Shown: in pieces, positions 1 to 12,208 of the stretch
Layout of the letters: each line of letters opens with the position of its first letter
Position numbering within the stretch: position 1 is the first letter of the stretch
Source: Dendrobium chrysotoxum
Lineage: Eukaryota; Streptophyta; Magnoliopsida; Asparagales; Orchidaceae
Length of the DNA stretch: 64,000 nucleotides
Reading direction: 5' to 3'
Assembly (NCBI GenBank): GCA_019925795.1
Contig: CM034301.1
Coordinates: forward strand, 47,455,783 to 47,519,782
Notes under the pieces: generated by a model
Databases searched by the model: none
What the model was told of the DNA's origin: nothing
The model's input: the letters and a program-made list of their open reading frames with translations, nothing else
Program-made: the position numbers and the translations under genes

Positions 1-1636
1 TAAAGCCACTCATCCACCTGAGCATCCTCATCTCTGCAACACTTAACTTAGAATTATGCTTCTCTTTTAATGGCCAACATTCGGCACCATAAAGCATTGC
101 AGGTCTCACCACCATCTTATAGAATTTTCCCTTAAGTTTGAGGGGTACTTTTCTATCACACAATAAGCCTGATGCATTCCTCCACTTCAACCATCCAACT
201 TGGATTCTGCTGATAATATCCCCATCTATATCACCATCACTCTGAACAATAGATCCAAGATATCTAAAACGTGTACTCTTATTAATGACTTGATCGGCCA
301 AAGTCACAATGCCCTCACTAGGTCTATTATTACTAAAATTACACTACATATATTCCGTTTTAGATCTACTCAAGCGAAAACCTTTAGACTCTAAGGTTGA
401 CCTCCACACTTCTAGTTTACCTTCAACTCCCTCTCTAGTCTTATCAACAAGAAGAATATCATCAGCAAAAAGCATACACCAAGGTACATCCTCTTGCAAA
501 TGTCTAGTGAGAACATCCATGACTAAAGCAAAAAGATATGGGCTTAAGGCTGATCCTTGATGTAATCCAACCGAAATAGGGAAATACTTGGTCAAACCAC
601 CTTGTGTTTGAACACAAGTAATAGCTCCTGCATACATATCTTTAATGATTTGAATATAAGCGTTATTAACTCTTTTCTTTTCAAGAACTCTCCATAGCAC
701 TTCTCTTGGAACTTTATCATATGCTTTTTCTAAATCAATAAATATCATATGTAAATCCTCCTTATTCTCTCTATATTTCTCCATCAAACCTCTTAATAAA
801 TGTATGGCTTCCATAGTAGACCTACCCGGCATGAATCCAAATTGATTTTGAGAAACATTAGTATCACGCCGCAACCTATGCTCCATAACTCGTTCCCATA
901 GTTTTAAAGTATGACACATTAACTTAATTCCTCTATAATTAGCACAATCTTGTGCATCACCTTTATTCTTAAAAATAGGGATTAACACACTCATTCTCCA
1001 CTCATCTGGCATCTTTTTAGTCTTCAAAACAGTATTAAAAAGTTTAGTAAGCCAAGAAATTCCTTCATCTCCTAAGCATTTCCATACCTCTATTGGAATA
1101 TCATCAGGTCCAACAGCTTTTCCACCCTTCATTTTCTTTAAAGCCTCTCTAACTTCAGTTTTACTAATACGCTGATAAAAACATAAATTTTTATTTTCAT
1201 TTAGGGTGCTAAGATCACTACAGTCAATTTTATTTTCACATTCTTCATTAAAAAGTTTAGCAAAATATCTCATCCACCTTTGTTGAATATCATCTTCTAA
1301 AAAAAGTACTTTTTGATCTTCATCCTTAATACACTTCACTTGAACTAAATCCTTACTACTCCTATCTCTTTGTTTGGCTAGCTTATACATATATCTTTCT
1401 CCCTCCTTAGTATCTAATCTATTATATAAATCACTAAAAGCTAAACTCTTTGCATCGCATATTGCTTTCTTAGATTCCTTACGTGCCTCTTTATATATTT
1501 TCCAATTATCAGAATTTTTACAATTAAACCAATTTTTATAACAAATCTTCTTACTTTTAATCTTTTCTTGCACATTTGGATTCCACCACCAACTATTTTT
1601 ACTATTAGGAGCTTTTCCCTTTGAAACTCCAAGCAC
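1..1636 (-). pseudogene. RTE reverse transcriptase, one in-frame stop, C-terminus off the edge
   Basis: Open for 430 codons from 1636 down to an in-frame TAG at 344-346, after which the same frame continues towards position 1. Seen: a linker region rich in Trp/Lys, the core motif VGPDDIP near 1090, an [20 protein letters not shown] block near 840, the [13 protein letters not shown] block near 720, the [18 protein letters not shown] block near 540 and the catalytic FADD near 455. These are the ordered RT motifs of RTE LINEs. With a single internal stop and no endonuclease the copy is not autonomous. It may be transcribed passively as part of the surrounding intron. Confidence 0.85.
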
Positions 1637-1662
1637 ACCTTTTGCAATATTCTTAATATATA
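1..1662 (-). mobile_element. RTE-clade non-LTR retrotransposon (LINE), 5'-truncated, 3' end outside window
   Basis: The minus strand encodes the fingers-palm part of a LINE reverse transcriptase followed by the C-terminal region typical of plant RTE elements (motifs such as GAECWPLK and AEMRMLRWM). The upstream endonuclease is missing: recognisable RTE sequence stops near 1662, so this copy is 5'-truncated. The 3' end, with its usual simple-repeat tail, lies to the left of the window. It sits, in sense orientation, in the intron after the last visible exon of the JMJ20-like gene. Confidence 0.88.
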
Positions 1663-1871
1663 AAACGTAAATTATTGACTACATCAATATAAGAATGGTA
1701 CAAAACCATGTAAGCCACAACACCTGCTTTATTTCTTTCAATAACCTTACCCTTTACAATACCATCTTCATATTGAAGTTACCTGCAGTGCTCGCAGGTC
1801 ATATCATACTCAATAGACCACAAGCTCCGAATTGAAGTGCCACATGCAGCAGTCCACGAATATCTACAACT

Positions 1872-2552
1872 AGGGGCATAAACGAGTCAAGTCAAGCTCA
1901 AGTTTGGGCAAGTTGGAGCTTGTCTGGTCAACTCAGAGATAAGCTCAAACTTGAACTCGAGCTCGAAACGAGCTCATATGGTGAGCTCGAACTCAGCTCG
2001 CCTAAGTTGCCTCGAGCTCAAGCTCGACTCGCGAGCTTGCCTCACCGGAGAAGTTAGAACGTCTGGTCACGGAGTTATGGTGAAGTAGAGTAGGAGCCAA
2101 ACTTGGCATCCATTGACGAGCTCACCCTTCGGAGAAGAACGAGGGTTGAAGATAAAGAATAGGATTTCTTTTATTGGGAGAAAGGAGCAGTTTTTTTTAA
2201 AGAAAATACTTATTGTTTTTTTTTTTTTTTTGAAAAAAACAAAACAACCTGTCCGCTTTCCCAAAAAAAGCTACTGGGGCTGCAGTTTTCATTAATGACA
2301 TTAAATGCAATTAATATTCTGCATTTTTTGGCTGGAAAGAACCGATTTTTTTTAAATAATACAAGTTTTTGTATTTTTTTAAATATCAGATTAAACGAGC
2401 CTAGCTCGCAAGCCAACAAGCCGAGTCTTATCAAGCTCGAACGAGAGCTCGTTTAATAAATGAGCTCGAGTTTGAGCTCGAAGCTCGATAAACTCAACTC
2501 GCGAGCTCGTTATCGAGTCAAATTCGAGCCGGCTCGGCTCACTTACACCCCT
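1872..2552. mobile_element. Foldback/MITE-like element rich in GAGCTC motifs
   Basis: Both ends are built from inverted GAGCTC/CTCGAG-rich sequence: the left end begins AGGGGCATAAACGAGTC and the right end finishes GGCTCACTTACACCCCT. The flanks are near-duplicates (ATCTACAACT on the left, ATCTACATCC on the right), an imperfect 9-10 bp target-site duplication that would fit a Mutator-like or foldback element. The middle is AT-rich with poly-T and poly-A runs and no credible coding frame. It lies in a JMJ20-like intron. Confidence 0.6.
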
Positions 2553-3359
2553 ATCTACATCCTCTTAAGTTAATCCACGACATCCATTTACCTCAATGCA
2601 TACTAAATTATATGAATACAACCTTCTAGGAGAGGTATGTTGAATATTTAGGTGCACTAGGATAGCTTTTTCATTGCTTTATCACACAGACCACTATCAT
2701 ATGCTTCTATTTGATTATAACTTTCTTAATACTATCAATATTTTTTTATGAAACGTTTTTCACAACCAAATCAGCTAGTGTTGTAGCAATAAAAAAGCTG
2801 CCATCCAACTTTTTTAGGAGAAAAAAATTATAATACCCACACCAGCTTTCAAAAACTTTGTTTTTTTTTTCGTAACAGTTTTACTTCTAATTTTATAGAT
2901 AGTTTTAGCTGTCCCAAACATAATATTAGCTATAATGTCAACATGTGCCTCTGGGCACCTATGCCATACACACATGGGGATTTCATTTTGTAGCGGCTTC
3001 AATGATACAAGAGAGTAACAATACAATATACACATGCATGCTCCTTATGAATTCCATCTCTCTCACCTCACATCATGCATGTATATTTCATTTTGTTTTT
3101 GCTTCAATGGTACAAGAGAGTCCTAATATGAATGACGATATCATTTTTGCATTCAATTTAATGTACGATTAACGTTCATTCTGGGTTGTTTGCATTTGTA
3201 TCAACCATACATGCAGTCAAATGGTATATAAAATGGAATACGCTAAAGCACTTCTTGCAAATGAATAAATAATTATGACTTTGCATTTAAAGTGGGAAAA
3301 GGCAACTTGCAGAGAGAAATTTCCCAGTAAGTTTGTTTAAGCAAGGTTGTAGTGCTCAC
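2553..3359. other. Intronic sequence with a diverged direct repeat
   Basis: No gene seen. Two diverged copies of a stretch reading TTTCATTTTG...GCTTCAATG(A/G)TACAAGAGAG occur about 105 bp apart (around 2980-3020 and 3085-3120). Poly-T tracts lie at 2810-2880. No exon continuing the JmjC domain was recognised here, so the next exon is placed outside the window. Confidence 0.5.
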
Positions 3360-6300
3360 CAAATTATGGACCTGATGGTACCATCCACTTGGAACAAAGA
3401 TAATCTCATTCTGTTCTTGAGTGCATTCCCACCAAACAGCCTGGTTAAGAAAAAAACGAGTCATATTTAGAAAAAGACGCCAAAAAAAGTAAATCTGGTA
3501 GTTTATAGACATGAGAAAAAGATCAAAATGGTGCCTTGACTTTTTATAAAAGAATAAAAAGGTCCCCAATTATATTAAATGATCATTTTGGCCCCTCAAG
3601 TCTTTAAAAAAGAATCAAAACAGTCCCACGGTGGGACTCTTTTGGTTTCTATTTAAAGAGTTAAGGGACCAAAATAATCCTTTAACTATTTTTGTCGAAC
3701 GACATAAAATAGACTGGCACTATTCTTCAATATACAATCCAAGAACTAATGGTTTGGCCGAAGCTTTTAACAAAACTTTGGTAAAATTGCTTAAGAATTT
3801 TTTTTTCTAAAAATAAGAAAGAATGGCATGATAAACTAACAGAAGCCTTGTGGGCATATCGCACTACCTGTAAGACTACTACACAGGTTACTCCATATTC
3901 GTTGGTTTTCGGAACATAAGCAATATTACCTCTTGAAGTAGAATTACCGTCACTTCATATTACTATACAAGACAAACTCACCAAAAAAGAAAACGATCGT
4001 TTACAACTTGAAGGACTCGATGCTATGGATGAAATTGTCCTTTTCCCTTATAAATATCCAATCAGTTACCTTTTTAAAGCCAGGAAACTTCTTTTCAGAG
4101 ATATCAGCATAAACATCATAGACTGAACTTTTTTGGTACCTACAATGATAAATATAAAAATTCATGTTGTCATTAAGTAAGAGTGCACACATTTATAGTA
4201 CAAATAAATTTGATTATTGTGTGCATACATGTCAATATTGTGCGATAATGCCCATAGCATGGCGAGACGTACCCCCGTACAATTTGCGTTGTAACGCACG
4301 GGATGTTAAAATAACGTGCTCTGTATATGCAATTGATGAGAAGTAATGCAAAGCTTATTGCCCGAATGGCACGCGCTATTATTATTTCTTTAATTTATTA
4401 CTTAAAATTAATATTAATATTATTTAATTTTAGTTTTTATTGATTTTATTATTTTTTATAAGACTTTCCAAGAGTAAATAACGCAAGGCATCCACCCAAT
4501 CCTAATCCAAAGCAGAACTTCAAGTGAAAGTGTGATTGCTTGTACTCTAAATGATGGCAATGAAGATGGCTTCAACTCCAAGCTACAATAATGACTCCAA
4601 GTAACTGCAATGACTTCAATGCCAGGAAAGTCTTCGACTCCAAGTGATGACTTGGAACTCCAGGCGACGACTTTGACTCTAGGAAAAGGCTTCGATCCCA
4701 GGTAACACTCAATGATGCTCTTCTACACATGGGCGGTCTGAACAAATATGCAATGCTCCTCTTCATTTGCTCTCAGGTTTGACAGACACTCAGCTCTTGT
4801 ATTTATCATTTCTCATAAGCAATATGGTTGGCATGATAGCAAATAGACAGAAAAGTGGTTCTGGTTTGTTATGGTTCCATGTAGATGTATAATAAATTAT
4901 ATTCATTTATCTCTTTTGATTTCGAAAAAAAAAAATCATTTTTAACTTTTTAAAGATTTTGTTAACATGGTTTTTTCTTGTTTAATTCATTAGTTTCATT
5001 CATTATGTACAAAAATATTATAATGTTTTGAATTTTGAGTGATTAAGCACTTGAGCTTAAGTATTAACATTTAATATTATAAGAGTGGTACTTCTATTTA
5101 TAAATTTAGTTATTTTCATTACTATGATAATTTATTTTTCAATCTAGTTGTCTTTCATAAATGCTCATATATATTTAGTGAAATATATCTATTTTTATTC
5201 AATATTTTGCGCTATGTTTAAACCAGAGCGTGCAATGCCATGCGCAATATGCGATTACTTCAGAGAACTTTTGTGTTATAGCGCACTAGTCGCCATTGAC
5301 AATATGATTGTGTGTAAATACTTGATTTTCTATCATAAACGTCATGATCCATTGATCGGAACTTCCAAAAGATTACTTAATAGAAATAACCATCCTAAAA
5401 TGCTCAAAATTTTCCTAAAATGGCATGTCTTCTGGCAGCAATAGCAATAAGCTTGCTCATCTTACATCATATAAGTTCATAGAACACTAAATTCATTCCC
5501 ATAATGGCAGCAAAAAGGTACCATCACACTAGTGTTTATGTTCTTAAAAGATCCATAAATGTCAAGGATATCAAAAGTTTTGCGAGTGTGGACATGTTTC
5601 CTCCAGCTAACCAAAAAATGGATGAGCAGGAAAGCCCATTTAAATCATAAAGTCATGATGATGAAACTTAATATGCAATGCAGAGACAGCAACAGCTCTA
5701 GAATTAAGTCTTCAAGCAGTTAATTTTCATGCCAAGTTACCTATCAAAGATAAGGTGACACAGTGAAGGTGGTAACAAAAGCCACAGTTTTTTCCCACAT
5801 ACATTAGCAGACCAGCTATACGACCTGAAAACATCAGCATGAAGTGGGGTCCAAGTACCTAAGAAGAGCCGGAAAACTGTTAATGATAATAAATCAACAG
5901 ATGGTACCACATAATGGAATTAGAGTTATAGAAAACAAGTAGAAAGTAAGATGATCAAAAAATCATCACAATAAATAGTTGAGTATAATAAATGACAGAA
6001 AAATGGTTGTGCATTGAATATACCTTTAACTCCTATGTAAATAAAGCGGTAATCAGCACAATTTGTTTCATTTTTATCCTGAGTAATGTCTGAATCACGA
6101 TGCAAGCGGTGACTATCAAGGTAAAGATTGAGCCAATCATCAACAAAAAAAGATGGAGTCGTGTAGGCGATATAATCAGGATACTCCTGAAATTAAGATA
6201 GTGAAAAGAGGCAGCAAACAGGATTGAGCAAAAATACACTATTCATCTGACATCTTGCCCAAAAGTGGTTTTTATTAACACAATTCCTTTAAGTAGCTCA

Positions 6301-9300
6301 AGAATCAGAAAAACTTTAAGAATATGGTAACCAAAGATAAAACCAATTGAAAGAGAACAGGATATTTTCAGAATATTTAGAGCAAATTTGATGCAGTGAT
6401 TGGATCAAATAACCTTAAAAATAACTTTTTAGGTATTTATCAACTATTCAAGGTCTTTATTAACAACTTTTACAAATGGAAAGCGGAGCAGTATAACTCT
6501 GAGAAACCATCATAACAGTAAAACATCTAAAAATCCTTCTAGGATAAAAATTGAAAGAGGACAGGATATTTTCAGAATATTTAGAAATTCAGCTGCAACC
6601 TCTTCCTCCTCTGCATCCCCAAATAAAAAGAGAGATATTGAGTACAAAATCTTCCCTGGATCCCCCATACTAAACCAATAAAGTTAGATAAGAAAAGATT
6701 TCTTGAAAAATCAAATAAAGACATGCACATTACATATGCATGGATATTCTTCCATGTAGGATAAAATCTTCAAGGATATTTTCCATGTCAAGAGAAAAAG
6801 AGTTCCACAGATATGTCAAATGTTTATTAAGATAGCGTCTTTATTCAACAACTTATAAACCTTCTGCTGCACCTACTTTAAAGATTAGCTTGCATATATT
6901 TATCATTTCCGTAATTACAACTGAATTGGGACACAATTGAACATTATGAGCAAGTGAAATAAGAGGCTACTTGCAACCTACTTTGACAAAATGCCAGTCC
7001 TTAAGGTACAACAAAGATTCAGTGCCACCATTGCTGTTTGCAACTTTATTACACTTAGTAGAAGAAATACCGAGCCAATAGTCGGTGTACTCAGAGACAG
7101 ACATCTCAACCCTTTTCTGATCTGTGAAAACTCTTTTACAGCAATCTGCAACCTGAAACAACGTAGAATAAAACTCATGCAAAAGATGCTCATTGCAAAA
7201 GGAAACATTGTCATTAGCCAAAAAATCAACCAAAACGGACTTGAATATAACCATATAGGTATGCAAGGAAAGAGAATCAGTTTGACAAAATAAAGACGTA
7301 GCAAAATTCCATAAAACAAACAACATAATTACAATTCCAAAGAGAAACATTAAAAAATTCCATAAATTACGAAAATCCAGCTGGAAGCAAACAAATGTCT
7401 ACTGGAAATAGGGGGAGCTTTTAATATGGTAGAAAGGTGTGCTACAGCTCAGACATTCAACCAAGACATCAAAGTCCCCCCATACTACCCCATCATGTAC
7501 AAACACAAACCCGGTTTAAATAGCTAGAAATAAATAAAAATTTGATAAGTGTTGGCTCAAGAAAAATGGTGACATGTCCGCATAAATCCCGCTTTGCAGA
7601 CATATAATTTCATTATCCTTAAGGCAGATTATAGTTAACTAGATTTCCCTTCAGAGTAGTGTCAGGGTTTAGTTAAATCTGGGTCCTTACTTCCTATGAG
7701 CGCAAGCCCTCATAGTTAATTACCCTTCTTACCGCGTAAGAGAGAACTCTCGATTAAAGATGAATAACATTAGGTATTTTAGTCTCAGTTGTAGGGGAAA
7801 TGGAGGTAAACTCAATCAAGATCTAATGATTCCGTCGTCCCGGGTATACCGTAGGTTTTAGTCTACCAACACTAGCGATCGTTGATTGTAGTGTCCAGGG
7901 AATCTTATTAACAGTTATGGGTTACCTCATCTCAAGGATCCCAAGTAAACTGAAATTGTTAGATGTAGATTGTAGCTTTATGGAGGTTCGGTGCTTACAT
8001 CTATTAGAATATCCAGTAGTTGATTTAGTTTGGGATTTATAACTTCATTTAGAAGTTACCCGGTTGTGAATTGGTTCAGGGCTTACGACTTCTGTTGGAA
8101 GTAACCCGATTGTTTTAGAAGTGAGTCTTACAGCTTTCATTGAACGTAGCCTGTAGGTTTAGTTTTAGTCCAGGGCTTACGGCTTTCATTGAAATAAACT
8201 TGGAGATTTGGATTTGGGTTGGGACTTATGTCTTTCATTAAAAATTTCCCGTAGGTTAAGTTTTAGTCCGGGGCTTACAGCTTTCATTGAATGTAGCCCG
8301 GAGATTTGGATTTGGGTTGGGACTTACATTTTTCATTGAAAGTTGCCCATAGGTTTAGGTTTAGTCCGAGGCTTATGTATTTCATTAAAAGTAGCCCTAA
8401 GATTTGAATTTGGGTCAGCACTTACAGCTTTCATTGAAAGTTGCTCGTAGGCTAGTTTGGTTCATCACTTCTTGTAGAAGTTTTTCTAACAGCAGGTCTT
8501 ACAACTTCCCTTAGAAGATACCTAGCTATTTTGGTAGGTCTTACGACTTCTGTATTTAGAAGTAAACTAAAGGTGGGTCTTACAATCTAGCCCTATAAGC
8601 TAAGTGGCCCACAAGTTTGGTTTGGATTGGTCTTATGACTTCCTTTATAAGTTGACTGTATGTTTTGGGTTTAGGGTAGTTCACTTAAAAGTTTTCCTAG
8701 CGTATGGGTCTTACTGCTTCACTTAGAAGTCGCCCGAAAATTTGTAAGACTTACTACTTTCCTTTGGAAGTAGCCTGTTTGTTTTGTTTATGATAGATTG
8801 GACTGCAAGTACTTTGGTTTGCAGTTGTTTAATAGTATGACACTAGACTTCTGTTTTCAGTTGTTCACTAGCAATTTTTTACTAGTCTGACACTTACTAA
8901 CCCGACACTAGTGTTTCTATTACAGTAGTTTCTTTTCCTGCTTCAGTAGTGTTCTTAGTTTCATTGGTTTCTTTTCCTTGCACTGCAGTTTTGTTTTCAA
9001 TATATTTTGTTCCGATTTATCTGTTGAGACTGTATGTTTTACACTCGCCTTATGTGTTATGAAGCTGACAGGAGATAGTTTGCGTGCCAATAGAATGTGT
9101 TTTATGAATCTGGATATTCAAGGGAAGGTTTTGTACTCAAGCTTGTGAAAGCTGGACCGGAGATAGACCCGGAAAAGAGAGATGTTTAATATTCAATGGT
9201 TCGATTAGAGATGAATCGAGGTCGAACCGAATGATGTAATAAATATTAAATTATTTAAATGATATCTAAACAATAAGATAATGATGTAATGATTATGAAA

Positions 9301-11111
9301 TAATATAAATTTGTGACTAAAAAATAAATAAAATTCATACTCAAATAATATATTCTATAATTTTAAATTTAAATATCCTCAATCATTAATTTTAATTCTC
9401 ATTTATAAATTTCATTCACATATAAATTTATAAATTTAATATAAATAATTAATAATTTATGTTATATAGTTGGGTATAATTTACACCTATAGATTATATA
9501 CAAGATTTACATCATAAAAGTACATTTATACTACATCATTTATAATTAAAATTAAATAAAAATTTGGCTTTTATTATTATATAATTAAATAGCTAAATAG
9601 ATAAAAATTAAATATTATAAACTAAAAAATAAATATTATTTACATTACAAAAATTAATTAAAAATATGTAGTTTATGTATTTTGAACCTGAGAATTTCAC
9701 TTTAGTTATTTAGTCTCGCATCACTTGGATACTTTGCTTTAGTATTGTTTATATAACTTTTTTGGTTTGAAGAAGTTAACAAGTCATATGGATGGTGGGC
9801 CATGTAAATAAACTTAGTTGAAGCTTGTTTGACAAATGATTATTACAAAATTTTAAAAGTGATTTTAAAATTAAAATATATTATATTTAAATTATTAAAT
9901 TTATCATTTTAAATTCAATTTATTAAACTAATTTATTTAATTATATAAAGAAGATAATTGAACTGGCTGGTTTTTGAAACTGGAACCAGTTCAACCGTTT
10001 GGTGGTTGAACCTTTGGTTCGAACCAGTTTTTTTCAGTTTAATGCGAAACCAGTTTTAGAAAAAATTTAGATCGATTAGCCGACTGGTTCTCGGAACGAG
10101 TCGAACTGGTCGATCCGATCCAATTTTCAAAACAATAACATAGAGAATTAAATCTGATTATTGATAAGCAAAGCCCCATTTATGGCACTAGTTAGGGATA
10201 TTACTATCCTAACGCATTTATGACTAGCATTTTTGACATAAAAAATAAGCTCCAAAAATAAGAAAATTGTCTAAACTCTCAAGGAAAAAAATAAACAATA
10301 TCACCATTCATTGTCTTTAATGGCATGGGTAGATAATGATGGTAAACACAAGAACCCTAGAGCTTCAAGACATCATCATCTCAGAACAAGACCAAATTGA
10401 GTAATTGACTTTTATTTTTAGTCTAGTATTAGTTTGCTATTATTTATATAATTGTATGTGATTAATTATGTCATTTTATTTTTTGTTTTAACATTTGTCA
10501 TTTTTCAGCCCTGAAATGTGAATTGCTCTATAGGGAAATCAACCTTCGGGTTTATGGCTCATTCTATAAGTAGATCAAGAAGGCTTGTAAAACCCATTAT
10601 TCCAATGAATGGAAAGCTCCTGTTGCCTCCTTGACGTTTCGGCCATCCCCATTGCCTAGTTAACCGTTAGCTGGGTGATGCCGTTTTACACGGCTAAGGA
10701 ATTCATCGTTTTATCCTCTTAACTCCTTGCCTAAACATTTCCCCTTGTTCCTCAAACCCATCAAGACCCGCACCATCCCTAAATCTAACAAAGTGAAAAT
10801 CCTAATTAATAAAAACTAAGACAACCTACGACTCATAACTCCGTGGGAAGATAACTAAAAAGGCAGCCTCTTTCCAGAGGGTAACTGAAAAGGGGAATCA
10901 CCTGAACCATGGATTTGCCGAAATGGTCAGCGAAGAAGCGGATATTGGGTCGGCCATCGGCAGTGACCCAATCAGTGCAGGCCTGCCATCCATCCATAAG
11001 GTCCGTAAGCACCACGGGGAGATTATTCTTCAGATATCGATCGACGAAATCCGCGTAACTAAGCTTCCGCCCGTCCACTCTCTCCACCTTCGCTCCAATC
11101 TGAATACCCAT
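3360..11111 (-). CDS. JMJ20: JmjC-domain 2-oxoglutarate/Fe(II) oxygenase, JMJ20/JMJD4-like (partial, 3' exons off the left edge)
   Basis: Six exons on the minus strand join in frame: 10902-11111, 6982-7152, 6024-6186, 5741-5858, 4070-4139 and 3360-3440, all with GT-AG borders, giving 271 residues. The JmjC fold is evident: the HxD iron-binding pair is H188/D190 in TPLHADVF (exon 4) and the distal histidine is H266 in PSGWYHQV (exon 6). Order and spacing match Arabidopsis JMJ20 and animal JMJD4, which hydroxylate or demethylate arginine/lysine residues; the substrate here is inferred only. Start chosen at MGIQIGAKVE because family members begin there; an in-frame ATG at 11177 would add 22 residues. 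About 190 C-terminal residues are expected beyond position 1. Introns hold an RTE LINE, a foldback element and other repeats; an L1 begins about 115 bp upstream of the start codon. Confidence 0.9.
3480..3694. repeat. Short interspersed motif repeat in intron
   Basis: The phrases 'caaaatggtgcc', 'tcattttggcccc' and 'gggaccaaaataatcc' occur in both orientations within about 200 bp, a pattern common in plant low-complexity or MITE-derived repeats. No termini or target-site duplication could be fixed. Confidence 0.35.
3695..4033 (+). pseudogene. Ty3/gypsy integrase fragment
   Basis: Translation of the plus strand gives an integrase core remnant with YNPRTNGLAEAFNKTL, then EALWAYRTT and TPYSLVFGT, followed by a block ending LEGLDAMDE. 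These match the C-terminal half of the integrase core in Tat/Athila-like Ty3/gypsy elements. The frame is broken by an expanded T run (3799-3809) and there is an in-frame TAA after the FGT motif. Only this scrap is present; no LTR is visible. It lies antisense in the JMJ20-like intron between exons 3360-3440 and 4070-4139 and ends 36 bp from the latter. Confidence 0.8.
4140..5740. other. JMJ20-like intron 4, no gene
   Basis: AT-rich intron. A patch at 4240-4380 and another at 5210-5300 are richer in CG and contain GCGCTAT-like words, but no terminal repeats or coding potential could be established. Nothing else is recognised. Confidence 0.4.
6187..6981. other. JMJ20-like intron 2 with short direct repeat
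   Basis: No gene. A block reading GGATATTTTCAGAATATTTAG occurs twice (around 6360 and 6564), each time preceded by GAAAGAG(A/G)ACA, so a segment of about 200 bp appears to have been locally duplicated and then diverged. Confidence 0.45.
7640..8800. repeat. Interspersed repeat family with internal ~49-bp tandem array
   Basis: From about 7673 the sequence (CCTATGAGCGCAAGCCC, TAGTTAATTACCC, GAGAGAACTCTCGATTAA, TCCGTCGTCCCGGG) closely resembles 63625-63900 at the other end of the window, so it is a dispersed repeat. It runs into a degenerate array at about 7976-8790 in which the phrase GGGCTTACxxCTTTCATTGAAAxTxGCCC recurs every 48-50 bp, with an alternating dimer of about 98 bp. No coding frame. 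It lies in JMJ20-like intron 1. Confidence 0.75.
8801..9959. other. AT-rich intron sequence
   Basis: No gene. From about 9230 to 9960 the sequence is strongly AT-rich without a clear period. It lies in intron 1 of the JMJ20-like gene. Confidence 0.4.
9960..10135. repeat. GGTTCGAACC-type foldback remnant
   Basis: Inverted words such as AACTGGAACCAGTT, GGTTGAACC, GGTTCGAACC and GTCGAACTGGTCGATCC crowd this stretch; a related phrase (GGTCGAACCG) lies at 9210. This resembles the arms of plant foldback elements. Ends were not defined. Confidence 0.4.
10136..10901. other. Rest of JMJ20-like intron 1
   Basis: No gene recognised. 10560-10800 is less AT-rich and C/T-rich on the plus strand but has stops in every frame. 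Confidence 0.35.
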
Positions 11112-11224
11112 CGCTAATCTCACTGCTGCTTGGATGATTTCGATTAGAGAGGGGAAGCGCCGGTAGAAGATGCTCAAGCCTGATGAACTAAGCTCCGTTA
11201 GTTAGGGAAATTAAGGACAACCAG

Positions 11225-11286
11225 GTCCAATTTTTATTAAAAAGATAAATTAAATGTCCAATTTTTATTAAAAAGATAAATTAAAT
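11225..11286. repeat. Two 31-bp tandem copies at the L1 3' end
   Basis: A 31-bp unit starting GTCCAATTTTTATTAAAAAG occurs twice head to tail (11225-11255 and 11256-11286). It coincides with the 3' end of the L1 and reads as an A-rich AATAAAAA tail on the minus strand. Confidence 0.8.
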
Positions 11287-12208
11287 TACAAGAATTGCAA
11301 GAAAAATAAAAAAAACTTACAATATTTGAAAAGAGAAGAAAAAAAAGGAGAATCAGCAGAAACTAGTTCAACTAAAGTACAACGAAAAGATAGTTAGGGA
11401 ATTAGACAAACTCTAGAAAACTACCACACTAAAAGGCAAACAGCATGAAGAACAGCACTAAGAAAGACAAATAGCAAACATGCTGAAAGAAAAGGAACAA
11501 CAACCAAGCTCCTCAAAAGACAGCCACGTGCGACAACTAACAAAAATAAGGGATCCAGCAAATTGGATAAATGCACAATCCGCAAACATCAAACTTCAGC
11601 ACTAATAGCAGCCTCTAGCAAAATAACTGCAAACGCACAATTACGAGGTCCCAGTAATAATCATCAGGCCCAAAAAAGAAACCTTCAAAATAAACTTTTG
11701 ACCCCATCAAAAGAACTAAAGCTCATCCAAGAGCCAATCAAAGAACCAAAAAACACTGATCAGACGTCCATCTCCGGTTCTCATAATCCTTGTTAGGCCT
11801 TCCATTTCTCAGTGGGAAACAAAGGTCTTTCCGAAGTTACAAAATCAACATTTGGATCAGTAGAATTGCCACCAAAATTCCTTTGCAAAAGCATTTGAAG
11901 AGCTTTAATTGTGATCATCATGATAATAAAAAACAATCCACAAAGTAGAACCTGCAAAAATAAAAAACCCTATCAGACAGCAAAATAGGAAAACAAACTT
12001 GATCCAACATATATTGCTTACAAATCTTTGATTGCTCTAAATTGACCATCCATATTAATAAGCAATTAATCGGTTGTCAATAAAAGCCACTCAAAGAAGA
12101 AAGCAAAGAAAAGCCAGAACCAAGAAGCAAATACCACAAGAGAAATCAAGGCAAAAACTGACTAACCTCCTGAAAAGATTTCCAAGAAGAAATCTTAGAA
12201 AAAATAGC

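Noticed and set aside
1670..1830. Possible missing JMJ20-like exon or RTE upstream part
   Set aside because: The minus-strand translation does not match the expected JmjC continuation after HNL nor the RTE endonuclease.
7640..8800. Possible CRISPR-like array
   Set aside because: Units are degenerate throughout, without conserved repeats separated by unique spacers, and the genome is plant nuclear.
10000..10030. GGTTCGAACC as a tRNA T-arm
   Set aside because: No acceptor stem, D-arm or anticodon arm around it; it belongs to a stretch of inverted GGTTCGAACC-like words.
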